Source of the DNA: Streptomyces paludis
GTDB lineage: Bacteria > Actinomycetota > Actinomycetes > Streptomycetales > Streptomycetaceae
Direction: 5' to 3'
Assembly: GCF_003344965.1 (NCBI RefSeq)
Contig: NZ_CP031194.1
Span: 3,100,001-3,164,000, forward strand
DNA: 64,000 nt
Below are positions 9,039-17,366 of this stretch, in pieces; position 1 is the first letter of the stretch; every line of letters starts with the position of its first letter. A program made the position numbers and the translations under genes. Below the pieces are notes generated by a model. The model was not told where the DNA came from. It was given only the letters and a program-made list of their open reading frames with translations, and searched no databases.

Positions 9039-10259
9039 TAGGACCAAAGTGGAGACGAGCATGGCGGTGGTGCCGCCGTCTTCTCCTCGGCCGAGCGCGC
9101 CTCCGGCCTGGATGATGCCCCGGGCCGCCGAGCGGATCGCCCGGGTGTCGGCGCGTTCGGCTCGGACGTGGCTGCGGGTGGCCCGTTCGAAGGAGCGGGC
9201 GGCGGCGCCAAGTTCGGCGCGGGTGGTGGCCGGGGAGGTCTGGGCGACGGCGTCCAGGAGTTCGCCGACTCCGACGAGTTGGGCTGCGGCTTCGTCGTCG
9301 TCGCTGTCCAAGAGGACTGCGGCGCGCTCGGCGATCCCGGTCGCGGTGCGTCGCCCCTGTGCGGGAGGCGACCAGTTCGACCGGCCGCTGTCTGCTTCCG
9401 GCAGCAGGGCCTCGTCGGGGGTTCCGTCGGCGAGGCGGCGCTGGATCCTGGGATAGGAGAGGTCGGGGGCCAGGGTCGAGCCCGCGAACCAGACCGGCTC
9501 GCGGTCGCGGTTGCGGTCTCCGGGCAGCGCGACCGTGTAGCCGAGGACGTCTCCGGAGGGGGCGTGCCGGAGCTTGACGCGCAGGCCAGCCTCGCGAAGG
9601 CAGGTGAAGAACTCGGCTTCGCTGGCGGCTCCGGCGACGGCTTCGCGCAGCGTCTCGCGCGGTGTCTCGGGTCGGCCGACCCTCTCCGCTTTGAAGCGCT
9701 CGGCACTGGTGGGCGTCTTGGCTCCGGTGCCGTCGCCGGGCTTGAGCCGGCGCAGGCCCATCTCCTGTTCGATGCGACGGCATTCGGCCTGGGCCTTCTT
9801 GAAGTCGTAGTTCATCCTCGGGCGCCGCAGGGCACCTCGGACCATGGTGGCGAGGATGTGGATGTGGTCGTCGGCGTGGCGTACCGCGCCCCAGCGGCAG
9901 CCGTCGGGATCGCCCTCGGGCGCGAGGTTGACGGCGTGGACCAGGCGGCGGGCGCCGATGTTCCACTCGTCGTCGGTCAGGGTCCGGTCGCCGGGGTCGG
10001 TACGGACCGAGAAGTGCCAGACGTGCTGGGCCGACGCCTTGTCGCCGGCCTGCTTGACCCGCAGGTCCAGGGCCGCGGCAAGCCGGGCCAGGGTGACCTT
10101 AGGGTCGGGGTCGGGGCTGGTGTCACGGCCGGGGTCGGGGGCGAAGCCGTCCCAACTGCCGACGAGGTGGGGGGCGGTGTGCTCGTCGCGCTTGCCGGGG
10201 CCGTACAGGTAGACGAGCAGGCCGTGGGTGCGCGAGCCGCGTCGGATCTTGGGGACCAT
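9009..10259 (-). pseudogene. Relaxase (mobilization nuclease), 3' end truncated by IS630
   Basis: From ATG 10259 the protein opens MVPKIRRGSRTHGLLVYLYG, containing candidate catalytic tyrosines at residues 17 and 19. The histidine motif ADDHIHILATMVR supplies the metal ligands of a relaxase. A long helical, charged tail follows. The native frame ends at about 9039, where the IS630 right end begins; the last ten or so codons to the stop at 9009 are IS sequence. The nicking domain is intact and the C-terminus lost, so residual activity cannot be excluded. The start overlaps the MobC stop by one base (TGATG). It would nick oriT of the mobilizable element at 9-15 kb. Confidence 0.85.
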
Positions 10260-10924
10260 CAGAGGCGCTTCTTCACCAGGGTGTCGGCCGCGTCGTCCAC
10301 GCGGGCCAGGACGCGGTTCACGGTCGTCAGGGCGCGGTTGAGTTCGCCGGGACGGGGCTGTCCGCCTGCGTTGTAGACGAAGGCGATCTGGTTGATGTTG
10401 TTGCCGACACGGGAGATAGCGGTGCGCAGAGCGGCCAGCTCGTCGATGGCGGCGTCGAGCTGTTCGTTGGTGTGCACGGTGGTCGAACCGCGGGCTGCTG
10501 AGAGGCCGGCGGCGGCGAGGAATCGGGCGACGGTGACGGCGCGCTGGTGGGCGGCGGCGGTGATCTCGGTCTTCTCGGAGTCGGAGAGGCGGGTGGTGGT
10601 CTTGTGCGTGCGTTGGCTCGGGTTGCGGGTGCGGCGGCGCGGCGCGCGGTCGGGGAACGCGGGCACGCTGGGGCTCGGCTGCTCGCGCGGGGCGCGGTTG
10701 TCGGTGTCTCCTCCTGTGGCCGGCGCCCCCTGGTGCCGGGTGTCCGGTTGGTCCCCGTGCGCCCTCGCTCGGGGACCAGCCGGGCTTCCCCCGCCCTCTG
10801 GGGCGGGGGCAAGTGCGTACGACGGGCCGTAGGACCGTCGTACGCGACAACTTGCTCCGCCAGGAGCCGTCGTGGGGTCACGCTGCTGACCGACGGTGGT
10901 GACCACCGGATCGTTGGCCGTCAC
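10259..10924 (-). CDS. MobC-like relaxosome accessory protein
   Basis: A 221-residue protein. Its first 110 residues are Pro/Arg-rich and probably disordered. The C-terminal 100 residues match the MobC family: RLSDSEKTEITAAAHQRAV followed by LRTAISRVGNNINQIAFVYNAGG, the family's characteristic block. MobC proteins help the relaxase open oriT. The GTG start overlaps the preceding stop (GTGA) and the stop overlaps the relaxase ATG, so it belongs to one tightly coupled operon. A shorter start within the disordered region cannot be excluded. Confidence 0.85.
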   Translation of the reverse strand: MTANDPVVTTVGQQRDPTTAPGGASCRVRRSYGPSYALAPAPEGGGSPAGPRARAHGDQPDTRHQGAPATGGDTDNRAPREQPSPSVPAFPDRAPRRRTRNPSQRTHKTTTRLSDSEKTEITAAAHQRAVTVARFLAAAGLSAARGSTTVHTNEQLDAAIDELAALRTAISRVGNNINQIAFVYNAGGQPRPGELNRALTTVNRVLARVDDAADTLVKKRL

Positions 10925-11145
10925 CGGCTCGACTCCGGATTTTCCTGCCGCAGTTCGCGGACGAGTTCCTCTATCCAGTCCATGGCCAGGACCGGGTGGT
11001 GGAGGGTCCAGGGGCGGCTTTCCCGGGTTCGCTGCACGATCCAGGTGTTGTCGGGGCCGGGCTGGGCCCGGTGCAGGTGGCCGCGCTGGTGCAGGACGGT
11101 CAGCCAGGAGTTGACCTCGGCGGGTGTGACCGCGTGGGTGCGCAT
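10921..11145 (-). CDS. Small conserved protein of the mobilization operon
   Basis: A 74-residue protein from ATG 11145, preceded by GGAGAG at a suitable distance. It begins MRTHAVTPAEVNSWLTVLHQ and is predicted mostly helical with a central strand pair (NTWIVQRTRE). It overlaps the MobC start by four bases. An upstream in-frame start at 11229 would add 28 residues. No family was recognised; it may be a small DNA-binding or regulatory protein of the element. Confidence 0.6.
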   Translation of the reverse strand: MRTHAVTPAEVNSWLTVLHQRGHLHRAQPGPDNTWIVQRTRESRPWTLHHPVLAMDWIEELVRELRQENPESSR

Positions 11146-11247
11146 GGGGTTGCTCTCCGCTTCGCTTCGGAAGGATGTGGGGCGCGTGTCCGGGGGCGGG
11201 TGACCGGCCGTGGTGTCCGGCGCGGGCACCCGCCTCGTGCTGTCCTG

Positions 11248-12294
11248 TCAGTTCCGGGTGGAGGTGACCGGCTGTCCGTGCTGTTCGCGGAGCTGGGCCA
11301 TCAGGGCGGTCAGGGTGTCGCTGGACAGCGGTATCTGCTGACCCCGGATCGCCTGGGCGACCACCTTCCGGGTCAGCTTGTCCTCGGCCCTGACCGCTGA
11401 CCGGGCGATCTTCAGCAGCTCCTCGGTGTCCGGGTCACTCCGCCGGTCACTGGCTGTCCGGGCGTCCCGGTCAGTGAACGGCGGCGGAGTGACCGGCCGG
11501 TCGGTGTCCGGCGCGTGGCCGTCCAGGTTGCCGGTGACCGGCTCGGTGCCGACCGCGCGGTCAGTGACCGGCGGCGCAGCATGCGGCTGTCCGGGCAGGT
11601 CAGGGGCCTCGTGCGGCTGTTCGCGGTCACCAGTGGCCGGGCTGCTGTCCGCCGGAGCGCCGTCCTCGGTCAGTGACCGAGCGCTCCGGGACTGCTTGTC
11701 CAGGGGCAGTCGAGGCCGGTCGGTCAGGGCAGTGACCGGCTGCCCGGCGTTGACCTGACCGGGCTGCGGCGCCTGCTGACCGGCCCGGTCAGTCCGGGTG
11801 ACCGCGATGCCCTCGGGCCGGTCAGCCTGACCGAGGTCCTCCCGGTCGCTCTCCTTGACCGGGCCCCGGGCGATCAGGATGTAGAGGTGGACCGCTCCGG
11901 CCAGGGCGAGGGGGGCGATGGTGGACAGCACGGCGACCACCGTGTCCCCGAGCCGGAGCCCGGTGCCGGCGACCGCTTCGTCGTTGAGCCGGACCGCGTG
12001 GAGGGCGTTGGCCCAGATGCTCGCGGCGGTGGCCGTGCCGAAGAGCGTCCAGACATAGAGCCGGGCACGCAGCGGCGCGTCACGCAGGACCAGGAGCGCC
12101 CGTATGCCGTACGCGATGAACCCGTCGATCACCAGCGGGAAGAGGTAAGTGAGGAGACCACGGACGTGGATGGCGACGGCCATCTGCTGAAGGGCGTCGT
12201 ACGACAACGCGCATCCCGCGCCGCCCAGCGCGATGACGACCGCGCGGTCCCAGCCGGAAATGTGCGCCGCCACCGGCGCGCTCGCGGTGTTCAC
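11248..12294 (-). CDS. DUF2637 membrane protein (SpdB-like plasmid spread protein)
   Basis: A 348-residue protein starting at GTG 12294, overlapping the WhiB stop. Residues about 15-150 hold four predicted membrane helices with the DUF2637 pattern (ALSYDALQQMAVA, then LFPLVIDGFIAYGIRALLV, then LHAVRLNDE). Actinobacterial plasmids and integrative elements often carry this domain in their spread regions. The cytoplasmic C-terminal half (150-290) is low-complexity, dominated by T-D-R and P-V-T motifs. The last 60 residues form a compact helical domain. At DNA level the middle carries many TGACC/GGTCA copies. Confidence 0.8.
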   Translation of the reverse strand: MNTASAPVAAHISGWDRAVVIALGGAGCALSYDALQQMAVAIHVRGLLTYLFPLVIDGFIAYGIRALLVLRDAPLRARLYVWTLFGTATAASIWANALHAVRLNDEAVAGTGLRLGDTVVAVLSTIAPLALAGAVHLYILIARGPVKESDREDLGQADRPEGIAVTRTDRAGQQAPQPGQVNAGQPVTALTDRPRLPLDKQSRSARSLTEDGAPADSSPATGDREQPHEAPDLPGQPHAAPPVTDRAVGTEPVTGNLDGHAPDTDRPVTPPPFTDRDARTASDRRSDPDTEELLKIARSAVRAEDKLTRKVVAQAIRGQQIPLSSDTLTALMAQLREQHGQPVTSTRN

Positions 12295-12857
12295 GCCGCC
12301 GTCCCGAAGTCGTCGCGGACCAAGTGCTCGCCGCTGGCCTCGGGTAGCAGGGCGGTGTCTGAGGGCTGGTCCAGGTCCCGGTTGCGCAGGGCGCGGCGGA
12401 GTTCGCGGTAGAGCTTCTGGGCGTGCTCCTCGGTGATCTTCAGGAGCCAGGCCAGGCGCTGCTCACTCACCCCGTGGCGGTAGGCGGCGCGGACGACCGC
12501 GCGGCGCTCGGCCTTGGTGAGGTGGACGTCGCGCCCGGCGATCGTGTCGTTGACGCGGCTGTAGTCGAGACGTTGGGCGAGCTTCTCGTGCAGCGGCCCG
12601 CGCTCCTCCTCGGTCAGTCCGCCCCGGATGCCGTCGGTGGTGCCGGCTTCCAGCGCGGCGTCCAGGCAGGCGCGGCGGACCGGGCACTGGCCGCACAGGG
12701 CCTTCGCGGCAGCGATCTTGTCGGTCTCGTCGGGCTCCGGGAAGAAGATCTCAGGGTCCACCGGGTTGTACTCGGTGCTCTGGCAGACGGCGTCGGCCTG
12801 CCAGGTGTGGTCGCCGAGGAGGCGGTGGCGGGCAGGGCTGATCGTCGTGGCGGTCAT
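12291..12857 (-). CDS. WhiB-family iron-sulfur regulator
   Basis: A 188-residue protein from ATG 12857. It has the four WhiB cysteines at residues 25, 55, 58 and 64 (AVCQ, then LCGQCPVRRAC), which bind a 4Fe-4S cluster, followed by the DGIRGGLTEEER turn. The C-terminal 90 residues are an added helical region with an HTH-like segment (RHGVSEQRLAWLLKI). Plasmid and phage WhiB proteins of this kind often control the element's own genes or host sporulation genes. It sits between the DnaC-like and DUF2637 genes in the same operon. Confidence 0.9.
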   Translation of the reverse strand: MTATTISPARHRLLGDHTWQADAVCQSTEYNPVDPEIFFPEPDETDKIAAAKALCGQCPVRRACLDAALEAGTTDGIRGGLTEEERGPLHEKLAQRLDYSRVNDTIAGRDVHLTKAERRAVVRAAYRHGVSEQRLAWLLKITEEHAQKLYRELRRALRNRDLDQPSDTALLPEASGEHLVRDDFGTAA

Positions 12858-12973
12858 GCGGGTTGCTCCGATCGCTCTCCGCGCAGGGGAATCGGCGGAG
12901 AGGTGCGCTGGGTCGGGAAGGTGCTCGGGCGGCGCGCGGAGGACGCGGCCCGGCGTGGCGGCCTGTGGCAGGG

Positions 12974-13681
12974 TCAGGCGGCGGCGCGGTGGCGTCTGCG
13001 GTCGACCTCGTCGAACTCGACCCGGGTGGTCATCTGCGCGAGCCGGGAGGCGACGCGGTCGCCGAGGTAGGCCCGGAAGTCCCTGATCGCCAGGTTGGTG
13101 GTGATCAGGGTCGGGAGTTCGAAGTTGTACCGGCGGTTGATCAGCCGGTACGTGATCTCCTCGGTCCACTCGCTGGCCTTGGCCGCGCCGAGGTCGTCGA
13201 TGATCAGGAGCGGGCACCGACTGACGGCCGCCAGCGCACGCTCGCTGTCGACCCCGGGCCGGGGCCGCAGGTCGGCGTAAAGATCGGCGGCGGTGGTCGC
13301 GCGCCAGCGCACGCCGACTCCGCTCTGCACCAGTCGCCGGACCGCCCCGTACGCCTGGTGCGTCTTGCCCGCGCCGACGACCCCGGCCATCAGCAGGCTG
13401 GGGCCGGTGGTGACCTGCCGCCGGGCTCCCCCGCTGGGGGCGACGGCTGCCGAGGCGACGTCACGGGCCCAGGCCAGGACTTGAGGATGGTCGGCGACGG
13501 CGGCCTGGTAGCGCGGCGGCACCCCCGCCAGCAGGGCCTCCAGCGGAGAGAACGGCTCGGGCTCGTCGACGAGGGCGGCGACGGCGGCCGGGTCGATGCT
13601 GCGGGCGGCCAGGATCCGGGCCATCCGGTCCAGGGCGCCCCCGCCGCCGAGGGTCTGCGGCTCGCGGTTACGGGTGCGCAT
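12974..13681 (-). CDS. DnaC/IstB-like AAA+ ATPase
   Basis: A 235-residue ATPase with a Walker A motif MAGVVGAGKTH (about residue 95), Walker B CPLLIIDDLGA, and a sensor-like segment TLITTNLAI. This is the arrangement of DnaC-type helicase loaders. The ATG at 13681 overlaps the stop of the upstream replication gene by one base; a longer start at 13729 is less likely. Next to a replication initiator-like gene it probably recruits the host replicative helicase to the element's origin. IstB of IS21 is related, but the context does not suggest transposition. Confidence 0.85.
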   Translation of the reverse strand: MRTRNREPQTLGGGGALDRMARILAARSIDPAAVAALVDEPEPFSPLEALLAGVPPRYQAAVADHPQVLAWARDVASAAVAPSGGARRQVTTGPSLLMAGVVGAGKTHQAYGAVRRLVQSGVGVRWRATTAADLYADLRPRPGVDSERALAAVSRCPLLIIDDLGAAKASEWTEEITYRLINRRYNFELPTLITTNLAIRDFRAYLGDRVASRLAQMTTRVEFDEVDRRRHRAAA

Positions 13682-14700
13682 CACAGCTCCTCGGCATAGG
13701 CGGCAGCAGCGTCGACAGGGTTGGTCCACGCCTGATGAGCAGGCACGGTAGGCCGCATTCCCGGCCGCGCCAAACCGCCGGACCGTACGTTCATCGCGTC
13801 GTTCACCAGGCTCGGCAGACGACTGGGATGGCCCTGGATCTCCGAGAAACGCCGCAGCCCGGCGCGGACATGCTCCGGGGCGATGCCCTCGCCGAGGAGC
13901 TTCTTGATGATGCGGCCGAGATGCCCGAGCACATCTCCCGGCGGTCGCTCATCGCACGAGGCCGCGTACTCGCCGATGAGGTCGCCTGCCGAGACGGTGA
14001 CGCCGGGCTCTGTGCGCCCCGTAGGGAAAGAAGATCCAGGATCCAAGATCCTAGATCCAGGCGCCGAGCCCTCCCCGAGACTTCGGGGAAGGTTCGGGGA
14101 GCCCTCGGCGAATGCGCCCTGACCTGCACTTTTCGCGTCCGCGTGGCCAGGGGCGCCGGTTATGCCATCGAAGGCGTGCTGCTGGAGGGCGGGATCCTGG
14201 GCTGCGTGGCCGTGAGGTGTCACGGCGGGCTGCGCGGGCAGATCGAGGGCTCGGGGAGCGTTCGGCGAAACCTCGGCGAGCCCTCGGGGAGGAGTGGGCG
14301 ACGCCTCGATGCGCTTGGCGCAGGTCCCCTTGCAAGGGCCGCACCGGTCCACCGACTGGTGCTGCGGGCAGGAGGGCAGCCGGGACTGGCTCGGCTTGTC
14401 GATCTTCTGATGCTCGGACCAGGTCACGATGTGGAGGTACCGGCGGCCATCACAGCCGGTGTACCGGCAAATCAGACCCGCGTTCGCCAGCTGGTGGAGG
14501 TCGTCCTCGACGTGGACCGAGGTGTGCTCGGCGCGCAGGGGCCAGAGAAGCCCGGCGATGATCGCGGCGTTGTCACGGTGACGGCCGTGGTCGTCGGCCT
14601 GGGTGAGCAGACCGAAGAAGGTCCGCTCGGCCTCGACGCTCACCTCGGCGAGCGACTCGGAGAAGAACGCCTCCGGCTTGATGGTCCGAATCCGCGCCAT
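13681..14700 (-). CDS. Replication initiator-like protein of the mobile element
   Basis: A 339-residue protein starting MARIRTIKPEAFFSESLAEV. The first 110 residues form a winged-helix-like domain (TFFGLLTQADDHGRHRDN, LICRYTGCDGRRYLHIV). A Cys cluster follows (CPQHQ, CGPCKGTC, residues about 111-127), then a Pro/Ser-rich linker, and a C-terminal helical domain (LGHLGRIIKKLLGEGI, FSEIQGHPSRLPSLVNDAMN). This pattern recurs in plasmid- and ICE-borne replication proteins of Streptomyces, usually followed by a DnaC-like gene as here. The linker-coding DNA holds two arrays of 11-bp-phased repeats and a 7-bp array, which may be the origin. Confidence 0.65.
   Translation of the reverse strand: MARIRTIKPEAFFSESLAEVSVEAERTFFGLLTQADDHGRHRDNAAIIAGLLWPLRAEHTSVHVEDDLHQLANAGLICRYTGCDGRRYLHIVTWSEHQKIDKPSQSRLPSCPQHQSVDRCGPCKGTCAKRIEASPTPPRGLAEVSPNAPRALDLPAQPAVTPHGHAAQDPALQQHAFDGITGAPGHADAKSAGQGAFAEGSPNLPRSLGEGSAPGSRILDPGSSFPTGRTEPGVTVSAGDLIGEYAASCDERPPGDVLGHLGRIIKKLLGEGIAPEHVRAGLRRFSEIQGHPSRLPSLVNDAMNVRSGGLARPGMRPTVPAHQAWTNPVDAAAAYAEEL
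14033..14060 (+). repeat. Four tandem heptamers GATCCWR
   Basis: Units start at 14033, 14040, 14047 and 14054: GATCCAG, GATCCAA, GATCCTA, GATCCAG. The 7-bp period is not a multiple of three although the array lies in a coding region, so the repetition is at DNA level. Confidence 0.8.
14082..14111 (+). repeat. 11-bp-phased YTCGGSGA array, copy A
   Basis: The octamers TTCGGGGA, TTCGGGGA and CTCGGCGA begin at 14082, 14093 and 14104, exactly 11 bases apart. A weaker unit, CTCCCCGA, lies one period earlier at 14071. An 11-bp step equals about one helical turn and is out of phase with codons. Confidence 0.8.
14250..14301 (+). repeat. 11-bp-phased YTCGGSGA array, copy B
   Basis: The octamers CTCGGGGA, TTCGGCGA, CTCGGCGA and CTCGGGGA begin at 14250, 14261, 14272 and 14283, again exactly 11 bases apart. 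A degenerate fifth unit, GTGGGCGA, follows at 14294. The arrangement resembles iterons bound by a replication initiator on one face of the helix. Confidence 0.8.
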
Positions 14701-14701
14701 G

Positions 14702-15028
14702 TCAGCGGCCCCGACCGGCGGCGACCAAGTCGCTGCGGGTGAGGGTGGCGTCGGCGAGGTGGAAGGTGTGCGGTCGCGTCCAGTCCGCCTCCGGCCAGAC
14801 CCGGAGGATCCAGCGGGCCGCGACCCTGGCGCTGGTGCGGCCCAACTCCATCGTCTTCCCGGTCTCGTCCTTGACGACGGCGTGCAGGTGGGGCCACGTC
14901 TGCTGCGGGTCGGTGAGGCTGACCCGGATGGTGGCCGCGCCCGGGATCATGTCGGCGAGCTGGACGGCGAGGCGGCGCTGGCGGCCGGTGTCCGGGCAGG
15001 CCGGAATTCCGCTCGGCGTGGCGAGCAT
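14702..15028 (-). CDS. Small conserved protein, first gene of the element operon
   Basis: A 108-residue protein from ATG 15028 (MLATPSGIPACPDTG). It has alternating strands and helices (AATIRVSLTDPQQTWPHLHA, then TSARVAARWILRVWP) and no recognised domain. Its stop lies two bases before the replication gene's ATG, so the two are surely co-transcribed. A longer frame extends to 15271, but its composition looks non-coding. It may be a small DNA-binding partner of the replication protein; this is a guess from position only. Confidence 0.6.
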   Translation of the reverse strand: MLATPSGIPACPDTGRQRRLAVQLADMIPGAATIRVSLTDPQQTWPHLHAVVKDETGKTMELGRTSARVAARWILRVWPEADWTRPHTFHLADATLTRSDLVAAGRGR

Positions 15029-15592
15029 GCGATACTCCGTTGTTCGTAGGAACGCGGTGCGGCGGTCTCGTGCAAGAAGCCCTGCCACCCGCGTGATGTG
15101 AATTGGCGCCCCTTGGGGTGCCGGCCCGGCGCTTGGGAGTTGGTATCTCCCGGGCGCCGGTTTCATTTTCCGAGCCGCGTCACGGGCCCTGCGATCGCAT
15201 TCGCCCCACCCCCTCTCTGGTGCTCGTTCCGTTCCTCCTCGGGGCGCCACCCGGCGAGGGACGACGAACATACGTAGACACCTGCGGCAAGTCCATCTCG
15301 GCCCTGAAGATCGTTAGCAGTCACACAGAACTCCCGACGGTTGGTGTCGGGGAGAGTGCCGTCGCGACGGCCGACTATGGCCTGGCACTAAATCCGACGA
15401 CGCGTTGCGCAAGTGGCCATGACAACGCAGCATTCATACGGGTCCTCCAAGGGCTGGCACCATGGAAAGCCAGGGCCCGACCAACAGGTGCGATACGAAA
15501 ACGTACGCCAGTTTCGCAGACGCATCAAGCCTGGTTACAGTTACCCCAGACGCTGGCCTCACCGGCCCAATCGCCACCGAGCAGGAGTTCAC
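15029..15592. other. Regulatory intergenic region of the mobile element
   Basis: This 560-base gap separates the leftward element operon from the rightward XRE gene and should hold both promoters; an oriT or attachment site could also lie here. I saw the hairpin at 15126-15160 but no gene. The codons just upstream of 15593 are open in the XRE frame but have poor codon use. Confidence 0.5.
15126..15160. terminator. Strong hairpin upstream of the element operon
   Basis: Two 14-base arms (15126-15139 and 15147-15160) pair with two G-T wobbles around a 7-base loop and are followed on the plus strand by TTTCATTTTC. On the plus strand this looks like an intrinsic terminator. Read on the minus strand it would lie in the leader of the element operon. 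Confidence 0.55.
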
Positions 15593-16468
15593 ATGCCCCC
15601 ACGTCAGATCGACGGCAGTCGCGTGCGTGCTGTCAGACGGGGCAAGGATCTCCATCAGAGAGAGCTGGCCGTGATGGTGGGCGTCAGCGCCCCCACCGTC
15701 GCGCGATGGGAGAACGGCCAGGACTTTCCCAAGGGCGAGAAGCTGCCCGCGATTGCGGCGGCCCTCGGTCAGCGGCTCGATGTTCTGTTCCCCCATGAGG
15801 GTCCACCGGACCTCCAGCTCTTGAGGTGCGATGCCGGCCTCAGCGTGGCGGAGGCCGCTGCGGTCATCGGCACGAGCCGCGTGCCAGTGAGCAACGCCGA
15901 GTCCGGTCGGCGAAGGCTTAGCGACGCCTACGTGCAACCGCTCGCGCGGGCGTACGGGGTGACCGAGGATGAGTTGCTGGCTGCCCAGGACTGCTCGTTC
16001 GGGCTCCGCCCCAGGGCCTCGCGTAGCGAGCAAGAAGCCACACCCCGCACGCTCGGGGAGAAGATCAACTTTCTCCTGCGGTACGGGTACGGAGCCCAGG
16101 CGTCTCCCTCTGAGAGGGAGATCGCACGGCTCGTCAATGCTCACGCGGGCGTGGCAGCCGTCACCGCCGAGGACATCGCGGTCCTTCGCGCCGGTGACAC
16201 AACCGAGGTGTCCGACATAGTGCGTGCCGGCCTGGCCCACGCGCTTCAGGTCGACGTCGCCATCCTCGGGGACGACGCCGAACTCAATCCTGCAGCCCGC
16301 CAGCTTCTGGAGGCGATCCGTTTCATCGGCTCGATTGACCGAGGGCAGATCCTCGGCCTTGCTGCCCGCGGCAACGACGAGGGCCTGTCCGTCGAGATGA
16401 TGGCCAGCATGAACAAGGTCGTCGGAGAACTGAAGCACAAGCTGCCAGAGGTGCAGGACGAGGAGTAA
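15593..16468 (+). CDS. XRE-family regulator with two or three HTH units
   Basis: A 291-residue protein from ATG 15593, preceded by AGGAG at good spacing. The first HTH (GKDLHQRELAVMVGVSAPTV, residues about 16-35) is a classic XRE domain. A second (LRCDAGLSVAEAAAVIGTSR) follows at about 77-96. The region from 150 (TLGEKINFLLRYGYG, then SEREIARLVNAHAGVAAVT) resembles the EspR-like C-terminal HTH. It probably represses the divergent element operon or an excision function. No ligand-binding domain was seen. Confidence 0.8.
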   Translation: MPPRQIDGSRVRAVRRGKDLHQRELAVMVGVSAPTVARWENGQDFPKGEKLPAIAAALGQRLDVLFPHEGPPDLQLLRCDAGLSVAEAAAVIGTSRVPVSNAESGRRRLSDAYVQPLARAYGVTEDELLAAQDCSFGLRPRASRSEQEATPRTLGEKINFLLRYGYGAQASPSEREIARLVNAHAGVAAVTAEDIAVLRAGDTTEVSDIVRAGLAHALQVDVAILGDDAELNPAARQLLEAIRFIGSIDRGQILGLAARGNDEGLSVEMMASMNKVVGELKHKLPEVQDEE

Positions 16469-16469
16469 C

Positions 16470-17315
16470 GCCGTCACCCTGCCGCCGCGCGACGAACGAG
16501 TCGTCGCCCTGGAGAAGTGGATCACCGAAACGGTCCAGGCTCACACGGACCCCACAGAACGCCGAATCCTGCACGGCTACGCCGTCTGGCACCACCTGCG
16601 CCGACTCCGCCGCCGCATCGGCGACCAGCACACCACCCAGCTCCAGGACATGAACGTGCGCTGCCACGTCACCGCAGCCGACAACTTCCTCACCCGGCTC
16701 GCCGCCGAAGGACTCACCCTGGGCACCTGCACGCAAGGCGACCTCGAACGCTGGATAACCGACCCCGCCTTCACCTACCGCGACGAGACCGGCCACTTCG
16801 TCCGCTGGTCCGTACAGCACCGCCATGCCCACGGCCTCACCCACGGCACCGTCCGCTGGACCGGCCCGCAGAGCACCATCGACAGCGAGAAACGCTGGGC
16901 CGACGCCCGCCGCCTCCTCAACGACGACACACTGCCCACCGGGGATCGCGTCGCCGGACTGCTGCTGGTCCTCTACGCACAGAAGATCGCCGCCATCAGC
17001 CAACTCACCGTCGACGATGTCGACATCACCGGCGAGACCGTTGCGATCTCCTTGGGAACCTCACCCGTCATCCTCCCGATGCCGCTGGCCGCCCTGGTCC
17101 GCGAGCTCGTCGCGACCCGACGTGGCAAGGCCAAGATCGGCACCCCAGACGACGTCCCCTGGCTCTTCCCCGGCGGACAGCCCGGCCGTCCCCTCAGCGA
17201 CAGCCAGATCGGCCTGCGGCTGCACAAAATCGGCATCCGGCCCCAACAAGACTGCTCCACGGCCCTGTTCACCCTCGCCGCCGACGTCAGCCAGCGCGCC
17301 GCCAACCGCCCGTGA
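16470..17315 (+). pseudogene. Tyrosine recombinase remnant without catalytic C-terminus
   Basis: An open frame with no good start codon until ATG 16650 shows the SAM-like core-binding region (NVRCHVTAADNFLTRLAAEG) and the first part of a XerD-like catalytic domain (GDRVAGLLLVLYAQKIAAISQLTVDDVDI). At the position normally holding the first catalytic arginine (GLR) the protein has QKI. The frame stops after GIRPQQDCSTALFTLAADVSQRA, with no HxxR box and no nucleophilic tyrosine. It is therefore truncated at both ends and should be inactive. It may be a relic of a linear-plasmid or ICE recombinase. Confidence 0.65.
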
Positions 17316-17366
17316 CGCCTGAGTGCAGATCTTCCCACCGCCAAGCACCGTGAACAGCAGGTCACG

